NCBI GenBank assembly: GCA_018806985.1
Contig: JADANN010000433.1
Span: 1,674,001-1,738,000, forward strand
DNA: 64,000 nt
Direction: 5' to 3'
DNA from: Angiostrongylus vasorum
Taxonomy: Eukaryota; Nematoda; Chromadorea; Rhabditida; Metastrongylidae
Shown here: in pieces, positions 22,585 to 34,265 of the stretch
Layout of the letters: each line of letters starts with the position of its first letter
Numbering within the stretch: the stretch's first letter is position 1
Notes under the pieces: model-generated
What the model was told of the DNA's origin: nothing
The model's input: the letters and a program-made list of their open reading frames with translations, nothing else
The model's database searches: none
Made by a program: the position numbers and the translations under genes

Positions 22585-25500
22585 ATGGAGACCCTTACTC
22601 TGATCGCTGTCGTCTCAACGATCGCACTTTCATCTGGATTTGCATATGACGATGACCGCAACTTAGGTTAGATCTACGCTGCCCACCCATTTCCAAGAAG
22701 AGCTATGAACGATGCATTTTCCAGAAGAACAACTGTTTTCACCGTTTTTGCTACGTGTATTCGGACTTCTTCAAAACTTTTGTTCAATGTTTTCAGCAAA
22801 TTCTACCTTTCAGTCTTTCACAAACGAGAACTTGGTTTTCTTCTGACTAGAATGGTTTAGATACCAATTCTAAACTTCTTCGTATTGGCGACTAGGCGTA
22901 AGCAGTAAATCCAGTCATCATTGAGCCTAAGCTCCGCTTCGGGCTTATGTTCAAATTAGTTTCGTGTATTTAAGCAACAGGAACCCAGGCAACTAGCAAA
23001 AGAGACTTCTCTGTGACTTAATCATATCGGACAGAGTTCTTAGTTTGACGCGGGTTGTTCACAAAGTACCAAAAAATCCTTCAATCCCATTCCTTAGTTT
23101 TATACATGAACAAAAAAATGTTTATGTTTGTTGATTGTTCAGCTTATACGAAGTTATTGGAAAACTTGTATACTGTTAGATTTTCTCTACTTCTTCACGT
23201 TCTTCAGAACTGTGGGGTCGGCTGTCAATGGCCGTTCGTCGGCGCGAAGAAGGCGAAAGCGCCGAAACGTTAGCGGAATAGAGAGTTTTGTAACAACCTC
23301 GTTCAAGCTGAACAATCTAGAAGTATACTGGTTATTTGTGTTGAGATGAAGCAAGAATGAGTTTGCAAAAATCTTCTCTTCTTTGAGGAATATGGGTATG
23401 TTAAAGAGCACTTTTGTTCTAGGTATTACGGGACCTCTCTTGCTAAAAAAATAGTATATATGGTTCCGAATGGTGTCAAAAAAACAAGATATGACAGCTC
23501 TGTTTATGTCTTACCAAGAATGATAGCTGTATAATGATGATTATTCCCAGCAGCATGCTGTAGAGCTGCGAAACCTGCGAGGATTCTACTCCGAATTTTC
23601 CAAATATTTTTGTTAAATGAAGATGTCTGGAGTATTAGGGTTTGAAAATATTTATCCTGAAGGACGAGATATCAAGATGTCAGGATAGTTTATGATTCAC
23701 TTGAATTGCCCAATGCTGATCCAGTCATTATTATGACGAGACTGGTCCTGTTATCTTCGCTTTAAGTTTTCGCTACCTCACCTTAGTCGTCTAGATTATT
23801 ACGAGCTTGCGCGATAAAGAACTTAATAACTTCTGGAAGCTTATTAGAAGGTTGCCTGCCATTTATATCAGGATTTCTTCCACTCCACGACGTTCTATAC
23901 TGTGCTTTTTTATGACCCATCGACAATCGAGATTCGACGATGTTTAAGAATTGCAGCTCTGCTAATTTTATCACGATGACAATAAGAAACTGTATAGATT
24001 TAACTACAACATTCAAGAAAAATTATTTAACAAAACCCGTAGCTGACTGGATTCGGTGAATATAACGAGCTATCAACACTGATTCAATAGTGCCGTGCTT
24101 AACACGTGACTCCCCAGAAAGGGTGGCCGCAGTTCGATCTGGTTTGGAGTCCATGTTTTGCAAACATACTGATTGAATGCTCGATGAAATGTGGTCAATA
24201 GTTTTTGTAAAGATTTTTAATTCAATTCCTCACACCTTTATAGAGCTCGAAATCGTGGAGCTCAAATGGGAAGCGGTAGATGGACGAATTGAAACACGTG
24301 ATGGAACTCATTTGAGCGGTTTACGCGGTTAACGACACCTACAGTAGTTTAAATGGTTTTGTAATTCTTCCTAGCCTTGATTGGTCTCACACTTTCAAGT
24401 CATTTTTTACAACTAGAAAACCACTTTGTCAATAAATCGGTCACGCGAGTAGCGAAGAGGTGCACACGATAGACACATAATTCGTTCAATCTGGCCAAAT
24501 GAGCCAACCAAAGCCTCCATCTCTTCGCTGTACAGAAATTGGTACCAGAATTGTCTGCAAGGAGAAAAACACAGATTTCCTATGCAGTTCGATCCCCACC
24601 AGTCATTCCATAGGCCAGATATGCATTCAATCACCTCCAAATGATGCTTAATGAAGTTGAACGCACGGCGCATCCCTTAGGAATTGATCAACGACGGACA
24701 CTTCATTCTTTTCATTCTTTATTACTAAGTCGATTATAGGTCATGCCTTTAGATTTCACTAAGGAACGATTCGCCCGTGATCTTTCCAAGCAGAAGTTCG
24801 CTTTCGCTTTTGCAAAGCGTGGTGAAGGTGAGGACCATAGCTTTTCTAATGCATTTTAGTGAAAATTTCTATAACCGTAACCTAAAAAAATATGAAAATC
24901 AACGACAAAGAAGCCTGAAACACAGTTTCTTCCTTAGAAAAATACTTCAGAATCCGGAAAATTGCTTTCTTTCATAGCAATGGGCAGATCACCTACTTCG
25001 TATTTGATACTTGAACGGCCCCTCCTCACTAGTTGTGCGGGCCCCAGCATAATCACCATTTTTCGGAGATTTGCTGGTTAAGCCATTGTGGTTCCCTGGA
25101 ATCTCGAGGTCAGAGTGGTCAAAGTCTGCCCCACGTCTTTACCACCACAGGCAGTCGCAGCCCTTGTGGGTCAGAAGGAGATTCGCCACCATGAGACTTT
25201 GATACCAAGACGGTGGTGGATCCTGGTATTGGTTTACTCTTAGCTAGGCTTCCTGATGGAAACGCCGCACTCCTTCTCAGCTTGGGAGACCCTGCCGGGG
25301 GGACGAATCCCTCCGTTGTACATCGCAATCCGACACCAAGAACACCTCCCAACCACGATGAGGCGGTAAACCCGTTGATATTTGGACCAATTTTAGTGAC
25401 ACAAATGGGAATTATTCCCTAAAAATGAAGAGAATATGCAGTATTTTGCTCATAATTACGAATTTTCGAAGAAGCCTGTAATGTGCGAAACGTCGCACTT

Positions 25501-28500
25501 GGTATGCATTCATTTCAATGCATTCCTGCTAAAAGCACTCCTGCAGCCAATTATTCATCTAATTAGCAACAGTCTTACGCACTACCCTCTTTGTACGGTA
25601 AAGAAGGAATCGCCACGGAACTTGTGCGTTTGTCAACTTTATTTAGTACTTAGTAGTCTATTTCTTACTGCCTACTACTTGCTTGTGCCTAATACTTATT
25701 GGTGTGGTGAATGAAACGTGAGCCCTCGGCAAGGGTAATCGCATGTTGGAAGCCTATCTGAGGTTCCGAGTTGTGGCCATTTCTCAGCATCTTTGTACAT
25801 GGGCATTTATACAGAAGAGATATCCCATTAGTTTCCTCATCGATACCGGCCTTTGCGTAACTTAGTTAACATGTAAGCTAATCGCAGCTGGAATCGTGGA
25901 CAACAGCACGCTCATCCAAAAAGCTAGTTTTTTCTATAGCTAGATTTCAATACGTAGAGAATAGGTTTTTTTTCTCAGACAAAAGAAAAACAATCTAAAA
26001 AACCAATCTATTTATTGCAAAAAGAATTCTCGTGGAAAAAAGATCCTGCATTAAAAGAAGTAGATGGGAAGAAGATGTATTGAAATAAATGCACTGTAAT
26101 GCAACCACAATGGTACTGAGATATTTCCAAAACGCCGGGCAGCAGCTGTCAGGAAAGGCGAAACGAAGGACGCGCATGGTGTGGTGGTGAACGTGTTAAC
26201 CTCCGGAAAGGGTAATAACGCTTTCGTTCCCCACTGCAGACACCTGCGGTCCGGGTTTTGCAAATATCTCAGCATCATTGTGGTTGTATCACACATAACA
26301 CCGTACCGCGAAAAATTGTAATAGGCAGTGAATAAAACCTCCAGAGCCCGTTTAGTACGATTTATCTTCCATTTCTTGGTCCTGTCGCGATTACAAAACC
26401 TCCTAACGGTTTACCGCCTCATCGTGGCTGGGGTTGTTCTTGGGTATTGGGCTGCGATGTACAACGGTGGGATTCGTCCCCCAGCAGGATCTCCAAAACT
26501 GGGAAGGAGTCTGGCGTTTCCATCAGGAAGCACAGCTAAGAGTAAACCAATACCAGGGTCCACCACCGTGCTGGTATCAAACTAATCGCATGGTGGCAAA
26601 TGTCCCTCTGATACACAAGGCCTGCAAGTACCTGTGGTGGAGACGATTTGGAGCAGATTTCGGCCCTGTCCCTAGGGTCTCCAGGGAACCACTGTGGCTA
26701 AACCATCAGGTCTCCAGAGAACGGAAATTATGCTTGGGCCCGTACAACCAGTGAACATGGGCCATCCAAGTATCCATGTAAGTAAATAAAAAGTTAAATT
26801 TTAAATGCATTGTTTCGAATGTGTTAAATAGGGATAGCTTTACCTAATGCTAAAGAAAAGAAACTTTTTACTAAAGCGGACTCGTGGATTTCAATAGAAA
26901 AAACTATCTTCTTCAGATGCCTTAGAGCGATTTGCACGCGATCTCGACAACACGATGAAATTTGCATTTGCAAAAAGAATTCCAGGTAAAGAGGACCTTT
27001 CTTAAATAACTTTACAAAAAATGCAAAAAGAGGAAGACCATGGTCTAGCATGATGCTGTGTTGGTTATACGAATTCAGTGACACTTAAACTTACCCTAAA
27101 AAAGAAGAGTAAAGCGGTGTGGGTGGTAAAAAAAAATGTTTGGCCTAATGGCCCACGATGTGAATTAAAACACGTGTGATCTAATGTTGAATCCTACAGC
27201 TCATCTCTCTTCGCTAAAAAATACGGCTGGAAGTTTTATACCTCAAGCACATCAGTAGAATGGCAGCACACATCTCGTTGAAGAACCATACTGTGGCTCC
27301 ACCACCGGTTTGCCACCAACGCATGATTCCGATACAAGCTTGACCCAAAGCACTAAATGAAGAGAAGACGAAAACGCTGTCCTGTCTGTCTCCGTTAGAC
27401 TGATTGGCCTCAAGATATCACTATTTTTGTAACGAAACGAAAAAAAATTTCAAACTTAAATCTCAGAAGGCAGTGACGAACGGCTACAACGCTTCGCAAG
27501 GGAACTGGACAACAACAAGAAGTTTGCATTCGCATTTGCTAAACGATATGCAGGTTAGCCAGATATTCTTGACGCAACCGAAGAATAAATTTAATGGTAA
27601 GTAAGAAAGAAGAAAACAGAGAATGAAGTACCTTTTCCGATTCTTGCACATCTCATGGCCAAGCCTTGCCAACTCAAACATTCGTCGTCTGCCTTTCTAC
27701 GTGTCGGCGTACTAATACATAAAAACACATAACGCATTATTGTTTCCATTGAAGACCAAGGTGACTACAGCCCGTCCACCCGAGCAATTTCACGTGGAGT
27801 TTTTTTTCATTTCCAGGAAAAAAAATGTCAAAATGTAGACAGAACAAGGTCGAAGTTCTTTTCTGGAAATTAGCACCAACCAAGAGAGATAAGAGATAGG
27901 AAACAGCGTTTTTAGAAATTATCCTCTGTTAATGAATATCGTCTGAGTCTGTTTCTGATCACTGAGAATCTTTGAAACAATCAGGTCAAGAAGTTTGTCA
28001 GCAGTAAAATAAATCCGTCTATGGTGGACAATGACAGCCAAGCTGCTGAGTAACTTTGCAAACTGACGTTTGACCGAATGTAAAATCTTCTTAAGTTTCC
28101 TGAATTTTATTACTCTGTTGAACATAACAGTCAATTGTACAACCAGAATCCTTTATAAGATGAGAGACAATTTTATTTTCCCTTATCATTACAGAAGCAC
28201 AACATATCTCGGCACGAAACTTTCACGATTATTATCTAAAACCACAATGGCTCGGAATACAGCACAGTTATAATAACCATCCACACTAAAGAAAATCACA
28301 ACTTCGTAGATGTTCCCAATTTCCTGCCAAACGCCTTTGTTGAAGTTTTTAAAAATCGGCTCTCATTTAATTAGATACTTAACGCTTGTGTTGATCGGTG
28401 AACTCGCACGAAACTTTCCTCAACTCTTCTTGTGGTTGACGTTTCAGTTTCTTCGCCATCATCAGATCTACGATGATTCGAGTCGTTTGTACATAGCAAT

Positions 28501-28777
28501 TCATTCTTGTGATGTGTTTCGTGCGGTGTTCTGCTCTACTAGATTCGACTCGATTCAACTTTGAAAGCCTACATAGAGTAGATAAACGTTTACATACATA
28601 GAATGAGTAGACGGCCAGAGACAATTCCAATCATTGCGGCTCCGAACTCGGCGAAGGTGTTGAACTTTTTTCAAGGTCGTGAAAGAAACAAAATAATGCT
28701 TCTGCTTAAGATCCTCTTTTTCAGGTGTCGATCACGATGACCAACTGCTAAGATTTGCCAGACCAAGTTTTGCGTGA
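22585..28777 (+). CDS. nlp-20: FAFA-type neuropeptide precursor (nlp-20-like)
   Basis: Secreted peptide precursor of the nematode NLP-18/NLP-20 (FAFA) group. Exons: 22585-22666 (signal peptide, METLTLIAVVSTIALSSGFA), 24753-24827, 26917-26985, 27467-27553 and 28725-28777; total 121 residues. Each middle exon carries one unit: RFARDLSKQKFAFAFA-KR, RFARDLDNTMKFAFA-KR and RFARELDNNKKFAFAFA-KR. The last exon ends LLRFARPSFA-stop. The Lys-Arg pairs are dibasic processing sites, and no Gly precedes them, so the products should not be amidated. C. elegans NLP-20 likewise has FAFAFA peptides and a terminal ...RFARASFA, which is why I prefer nlp-20 over nlp-18. All four introns are phase 1, so each peptide exon is a symmetric, duplicable module. 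Further peptide exons could have been missed in the large introns. Confidence 0.85.
23030..23345 (+). repeat. PAL family arm in nlp-20 intron 1
   Basis: Contains GAAGGCGAAAGCGCCGAAAC followed by GTTAGC, with a perfect GGCG/CGCC stem. CAACCTCGTTCAAGCTGAAC lies downstream, the family landmark. Confidence 0.7.
23346..24437 (+). other. Intron DNA without a recognised feature
   Basis: Middle of the first nlp-20 intron. I see no further FAFA-type peptide exon and no repeat family that I can name here. Confidence 0.4.
24438..24720 (+). repeat. SINE-1 copy, diverged
   Basis: ACGCGAGTAGCGAAGAGGTG head, AATTGGTACCAGAATTGTCT body, and CTTCATTCTTTTCATTC tail. It ends about 30 bp before the peptide exon at 24753, so it sits almost on the splice acceptor. 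Confidence 0.72.
25000..25385 (-). repeat. R3 repeat, well preserved
   Basis: The minus-strand tail is at 25005-25050 (ATTTGATACTTGAACGGCC on the + strand). The body matches the copy at 33880 almost base for base, for example CTTAGCTAGGCTTCCTGATG. It lies in an nlp-20 intron. Confidence 0.88.
26085..26330 (-). repeat. FB1 arm
   Basis: Reverse-oriented arm with GGTGTGGTGGTGAACGTG and CAAATATCTCAGCATCATTG, ending in the AATAGGCAGTGAATAAAA terminus. A short left flank at 26100-26140 repeats the signature in + orientation. Confidence 0.8.
26402..26775 (+). repeat. R3 repeat
   Basis: Starts AACGGTTTACCGCCTCATCG and ends GCCCGTACAACCAGTGAAC...CCATCCAAGTATCCATG, with a GTAAGTAAATAAA tail. It ends about 140 bp before a peptide exon. 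Confidence 0.88.
28400..28530 (-). repeat. PAL-like arm, diverged
   Basis: The minus strand reads CTGATGATGGCGAAGAAACT then GAAACGTCAACC, a variant of the PAL core with an exact CTGATGA box. Confidence 0.5.
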
Positions 28778-30050
28778 ATCTCAAAGGTTACGTGAAGTCA
28801 TTCTCATCTTCTGACGGTGGTCCCAATCCCATACGTTGAGACATGTAAAACACCGCCATGTTGTTACTGTAGTATGAAGATTTTGCTTACTAGTTTTGCT
28901 TTCTTTTCAAAATCTCTACGTAGGGAAGCTTAGGCCTCCAATGTTATTTCCTTTCGGTGAATACCCTCAGATTTGTCGTCATTAAAGTTTTACTCTCAGT
29001 GCCCTATACAATGGTCCATGAAAAGTAGTCGCAGAATTTTAAACCAAACTTTCAATCGGAATAGGAAAGCAAGGTGGTGGAAGTTGAGGCCGTCACCTAC
29101 ACTATCTTCACTTTCCTGTTGAAGACAAAGTTCCCATATTATTAACAGGTGGCCAAACGAAAAAAAGATATTGAGCATTTTGAAATCTTGTCTGGAAAGA
29201 CCCGTTCGGATTAGCTTAAAAAATGATGTCCACTAAAAAATAAGCTCGTTTCTGATGCTTCATTCGACAGAATAAACATCGGTTTAAATATTGGCTATTT
29301 GTACCTGGCTTGTGGTGTCAAGATAATGAACGTAACAGTTCCAGAATTGAGCTCACAAAAGAACCTAAGGAGTGATGAGGGAAAAACCAAGAGCCGTACG
29401 ATACATCAAGAGAAGCATCAAATCGAAGAGTCTTGAACGAGCATTTCTTGCATTTTAGTTGTTTATAGTCGAGAGAAAAGTGTTTTAAAACTATTGGTTA
29501 TTTGCACCGAGATTAAATAAGTCGGGTTTTTAGAGATATATTACTACACTTTATGCGAGCTAGTATAACACCGACATTCGCAGGACGCCCCTTAAAAAAG
29601 ATCAACGTCCATATTCTATAAGGGGACACCGTCGAGTAAGATTTTTTCATTTGAGCGGTGTTCCCTCCATTGGAGTCGACTCAGTGCAACAGCGAACACC
29701 CACATCCCATGAAGGATCAGTCGACAATCAACACGGATCAATCTGGCTTTGAAGAAAACGAAGACGTCGATGCGTCGGCCGAATAACGATTTTTACACCG
29801 ACCTCGTGTTTGCTTAATAGTAGGAGAAACTGCTGACTATTTATTCAGAGATTAAATAAAAATCAGTTTTTAGAGCCTTATCTTAAAACTATAAATGAGT
29901 AACAGAACGTAGAGCAGCTGACAGACGTGAACCACGAACACATCGACCCAGCCTGTAAGTATTATAGGGCGGTTGCAACCTCTCTGAGTTTAGTCCATAG
30001 TTCTTTTTTGTCCATAGGTCGTCCGCTCTTTTTATTACATGACCGTTAGA
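28778..30050 (+). other. 3' flank of the neuropeptide gene
   Basis: ATTAAA at about 28981 may be the cleavage signal. 29470-29860 holds a diverged PAL-type arm (AACGAAGACGTCGATGCGTC, then GACCTCGTGTTTGC). I see no coding exon. Confidence 0.45.
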
Positions 30051-30189
30051 TCTCTTTTTCGCTATCTATGAGTAGTCTCCTGGATCTCCAAGACCATATA
30101 ATCTTCGAAAATCCGAGCTTCGAATTTCCTTTAGACGTTGTGTCAGCCAGATGCATTCCAGAAGACATCATTCTGCTGTTCTGCGGTGA

Positions 30190-30590
30190 TTCCTAGAGTC
30201 GTTGGTTGGCTGAAGTATCAGCCGACACCTCTGTTGCATAAGAGAATGCTATGAAGACCACATGGTCGAAAAGCTGGAAACGGAGTTCGGAATCCGTTAA
30301 CTGGTTGGTGGCTTTTCCAAGAGGTCCGAATGGCTCATTCTGCTCTACTGTTTTCAATACTTTCTTCTTTATCTTGTCCTCTTTATTCATTGAACGACCA
30401 AGGTACGCCTGCGTGGCGTCTGTCTGTGATCACGGAAGCATCCAACTGGAGCTGTTCACTTTTGCACCACTTTTTCAGGAACTACACCCTCATCCTATTT
30501 ATGAGGAATCAAATCTTTTGTCCCGCTTAGTTGAGCTCATTGAACATCGTTTCAGCTTTTCAAACAATTCGTTCGACAAATAATAATAAC
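30190..30590 (-). mobile_element. RTE-A fragment (3' part of the reverse transcriptase ORF)
   Basis: The minus strand reads PLGKATNQLTDSELRFQLFD then SYATEVSADT. These match the post-polymerase block of RTE elements (usually ...YAAETWADT) and the RTE-A copy at 4690-5055. No intact ORF. Confidence 0.75.
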
Positions 30591-31508
30591 CCACAGGCTT
30601 CTCCCCTCCTTATAAGTATTCATGTGTTGGTATTTGCTGGGCAATGGCAAATTACCTTAAGCGTCTAAACAAGCACCAGAAATTGTACGAGGTGCGAAAA
30701 TGAATAGAACAAAGCAGCGACATTAAGAGTTATTTTCTAAAACCAACTTCTTTTCTTTGAATCCATGTCCTGTTCATTTCCATCATTTTGTTAACATTTC
30801 TTAGGTAGCTATCAACAATGTTTTGTAGCAATTCACAGAATTCCTAAAGTTACATAGGTTGGATTCTAAGGACAGGAAACGCAACTAATACCAGAAGTAA
30901 TCTGGGCAGAGAAAACTTCAAACTGACGTACATGGTGATCACTCTCCATAAGAATCTGCACCGGCTCTATTGCCTCATTGACATATAACATAATGGGTTC
31001 CTCTGAGAGCAGTGATCATGGATGAAAAGTGATCAAAATCACCAGATACAGATTCAGTAACACATTCCGGACCATGTGAAACGTAAATGATTATTATGTG
31101 TTCGGTCGGAGGTTAAGCACAACGAAACGCGTGTGCCGAATACGAGTGACTTTCTCTCCGGTTGTTTACGTTGACACGAGATGTTGTCCTGCGATCCTTT
31201 TTCTAAAAGATCTCCAGTACCCTACATGTTTTTTCTTTTCTGTTATTTTTTTTGCCTCCACTAAACGTTGTTGATTTGCTTACTCGTTACCAATGAGTAA
31301 TGCTGGTGTGAGGAAAGTGGTAGAACCACCTTCCACTGATGTTTTGAACGTCAAACCCAAAAAACCCTATTTTAGAGTCCGAGAACATTTCCAAATGATT
31401 CTTCAAGGGAAATAGTAATAAAAGCGATTTTTTTTTGCTGATTATTTGCTAAACAAGGACTTAAAAGCATTCTTTCTTGTTTTTGATGCACTGTACGAAA
31501 ACGTGGAG
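30591..31508 (+). other. Stretch upstream of the unidentified gene
   Basis: Holds a short ATG-initiated open frame at 31293-31415 (MSNAGVRKVVEPPSTDVLNV, then KPKKPYFRV), which could be the first exon of the gene ending at 33170, but I could not find a phase-consistent splice. Otherwise nothing recognised. Confidence 0.3.
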
Positions 31509-33170
31509 ACGTCATCCACAAAGCGAATCCTGAAGAGGAATCGTTCTTCAAAGCACCAAAAGGTAACACCTTTCTTTGTCCCACTAGATCATTATTAAAA
31601 CGCTTTTTATTCGGTAGGATGGATAACCTACTTGGAGAGCCTCTTTCAATCCTCCTTCACTTGATTATCAAATCGATGTCCCTTAGAGCAAGTTCTCAGC
31701 CGTTGAGACACCATTACAGAATCGTTGTAAAGATCGCTTCGGCAAACCGTCCATGACTTCATAGCAAACTATATTTCGGTAATGGCACTCATCTTTACAG
31801 CAAAAAGTTGAATAAATTGATTCTCCACTCTTTGCATCGTAGGTGGATTGTGTAGTCAAACTGCGACTCGTCATCTGAAAGCGAGGAAGGTCTGCGCAAC
31901 ACAAGCTCTTCCATAATTTTTCTTGGCATGTTCAATAAATGGACTATTTTTGTGCTAAACTGTCCGCCATAGATTGTCGCTCAAATGGAGGAGGACCAGT
32001 AGCTTTTTAAATCTATTTCTTGTTAATAGTGCGGACACAATAGGACTGGATGCAGCAATAAAATATGAACTCTAGTAATCTTTTAAACTTTGCCGTCTAG
32101 AAACTCAGAGAAAAGACTGATGGGTTTCTTCGTGTGTTCCACAGTTTGTTGCCTCAACAGAGTAAACAACTAATAGGCAAATAAACAGAAAGGCAAATAA
32201 TCAAACAAACAATTTGGCAAATAAACAGATAAACAACGAGCAAACAAATAAACAAGCAAGCAAATGACAAGCAAACAAGAAACACAAATGAACAACTAAT
32301 AAACAAGTAGTTGCGTACTCGCTTATTTACTCACCTGTTTGCTTGTTTGTTTATTAGTTTTTATTTGTTCATTTACTTGTTTACTATTGTAAGGACTCAG
32401 TAGGTCACATCGGGGAGAGCCACTGCCTTGTGTGCTCGAGTCCAGGTCACGAACTCCATCTTGGCATAAATACAGGATCAACGACGACGACCATAACTTC
32501 TATAATGCTGAGATATTTGCAAAACTCCGGACCGCAGGTGTCTGCGGTGGGGACGAACGCGCTATTGTCCTTTCCGGGAAGTAACGCGTTCACCACCACA
32601 CCATGCGGGTCCTTCGTTTCGCAAGTCTCTCAGCTTTGTTTCTCTCCCCAGATGAATCCCGCTGACGGGTGATTGCTGATGGCAAAGATCGATAGAACTA
32701 ACTGAGAGACACGCGAAACGAAGGACCCGCATGGTGTGTTGGTGAACGCGTTACTCCCCGGAAAGGACAATAGCGCGTTCGTTCCCCACCGCAGACACCT
32801 GCGGTCCGCAGTTTTGCAAATATCTCAGCATTATAGGAGTTATATTTCGCAACATACCCTGCCGTTAAAAAGAATAGGCAGTAAATAAAAAAGGTTAAGA
32901 CGACGACGATTTCAATTTGCCGACCCCATACACATCATGGGCACCCCCAGAACCGATTTCGCAGCGTGGTAAAGAAGAAGAACTCATACCGGACCACTTT
33001 AAGATGTTCCCATCACTGTAAGATTTTTTTTCGCTGGAACCAATAATTTAGTTGTTAATTAAGTAAACTGTGTACCTAAAATAGTCTATCCTATTTATAA
33101 TAGGCTTTAAGCGTTTACTTTCCTTTGCAGAAACTCGGAGAAAGCTGCGTACCGCTATTTGCGCACATGA
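31509..33170 (+). CDS. C-terminal exons of an unidentified gene
   Basis: Three exons fit together in phase. About 31509-31563 reads VIHKANPEEESFFKAPK, with donor GTAACA. 32900-33016 reads DDDFNLPTPYTSWAPPEPIS...EEELIPDHFKMFPS, with donor GTAAGA. 33131-33170 reads NSEKAAYRYLRT and a stop, after the strong acceptor CCTTTGCAG. The acidic, proline-containing sequence looks like a real C-terminus, but I do not recognise the family. The first of these exons has only a weak acceptor (GTGGAG). The second begins exactly where an FB1 foldback element ends, so the transposon borders or supplies its 3' splice site. The start of the gene is not resolved. Confidence 0.5.
32150..32395. repeat. AAAC-rich tract followed by its GTTT-rich complement
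   Basis: About 150 bases of AAACAA/AAATAAAC units are followed by about 60 bases of GTTTGCTTGTTTGTTTATT, so the halves can pair as an imperfect hairpin. It lies inside the intron before the exon at 32900. Confidence 0.8.
32495..32899. repeat. Foldback element FB1, complete and well preserved
   Basis: The left arm at about 32500-32680 and right arm at 32690-32870 are near-perfect inverted copies, each with AACGCGCTATTGTCCTTTCC or its complement. The right terminus reads GTAAATAAAAAAGGTTAAG. The last AG (32898-32899) is the apparent splice acceptor of the next exon. Confidence 0.88.
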
Positions 33171-33329
33171 AACAGGCTAGTTTTTCAGAGTGAAAGTGCG
33201 TTCACTACTTCTTGCAGCTTAGTTAGGATGGTTAACATGTTACGATGAAGGCAATACTGGGTTTATGAAATATGCGTTTAATTCTCATGAACATAGAATC
33301 CCAAGACCGACCTTCTCATAACCTCCGGG

Positions 33330-33735
33330 TTGACTGATAATTCGTTGTTTTTTCTTCGATAAGCAAACATGAAGTTGATATTACAGAATTTGTAAGCTGT
33401 AATTATTGTATTGTATAACAGCTAACGTTTCGCTGGTTTCGCCCTGTTCGGAGTCTGGAAGAAGGGTCAAATTGACATGCAATCTACTCAGCTAAACATT
33501 TAATGCAAACATTTTCATAGCCTTAGCAGATGAGACTTAACAGATCTTATGCTAGCAGATGTTAAGCCCCTATCTGCTAAGGTTATGTAAGTTTTTTGGC
33601 TGAGTGGATCACATGTCATTGACTCTTCCAGGCTCTAAAGAAGGCGAAACCGCCGAAACGTCAGCTATTGTAAGCTAATAAATTCTGTAATATCAACCTC
33701 GTGTTTGCTTATTGAAGAAAAACGACATAAGATCG
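33330..33735. repeat. PAL family palindromic element, short form
   Basis: The left arm carries the complement of the core (AACGTTTCGCTGGTTTCGCC at about 33424). The right arm has GAAGGCGAAACCGCCGAAAC, then GTCAGC, at about 33640 and ends CCTCGTGTTTGCTTATTGAAG. Arms are about 150 bp. No ORF. Confidence 0.8.
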
Positions 33736-33879
33736 TTGTCAGGTTTTTTCTGTGCCAAGCAATTATAAACAGCTTACAGTAGAATATATCATGCATGTTA
33801 TATGTTGCCTCCACTTATAACAAATGGATAAATAGTATTGAACTATCACCCGCTAGCTCGTAGTTACCACCTAACGTCA

Positions 33880-34265
33880 CTTCATACTTAATACTTGAAT
33901 GGCTCGTCCTCACTGGATGTGCGGGCACCAGCAAACCTCCACTATTCGAAGATTTGCTGGTTAAGCCATTGCGGTTCCATGGAAACTCGAGGTCAGAATG
34001 CGCAAAGTCTGCCCAAGTCTTCACCACCACAGGCAGTCGCAGCTCTTGTGGATCAGAGGGAGATTTGCCACCACGCGACTTTGATACCAGGACGGTGGTG
34101 GGTCCTGGTACTGGTTTACTCTTAGCTAGGCTTCCTGATGGAAACGCCGCACTCCTTCTCAGCTTGGGAGACCCTGCCGGGGGGACGAATCCCTCCGCTG
34201 TACATCGCAATCCGACACCCAGGAACACCTCCCAGCCACGGTGAGGCGGTAAACCGTTGGAAGGA
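33880..34265 (-). repeat. R3 repeat, well preserved
   Basis: Runs from the tail side (ATACTTGAATGGCTCGTCCT) to CGGTGAGGCGGTAAACCGTTGG. Very similar to the copy at 25000-25385, implying recent activity. Overlapping open frames on both strands are not genes. Confidence 0.88.

Noticed and set aside
32150..32395. CRISPR-like short repeats
   Set aside because: Units are irregular in length with no spacers, and the host is a eukaryote; simple-sequence DNA explains it.
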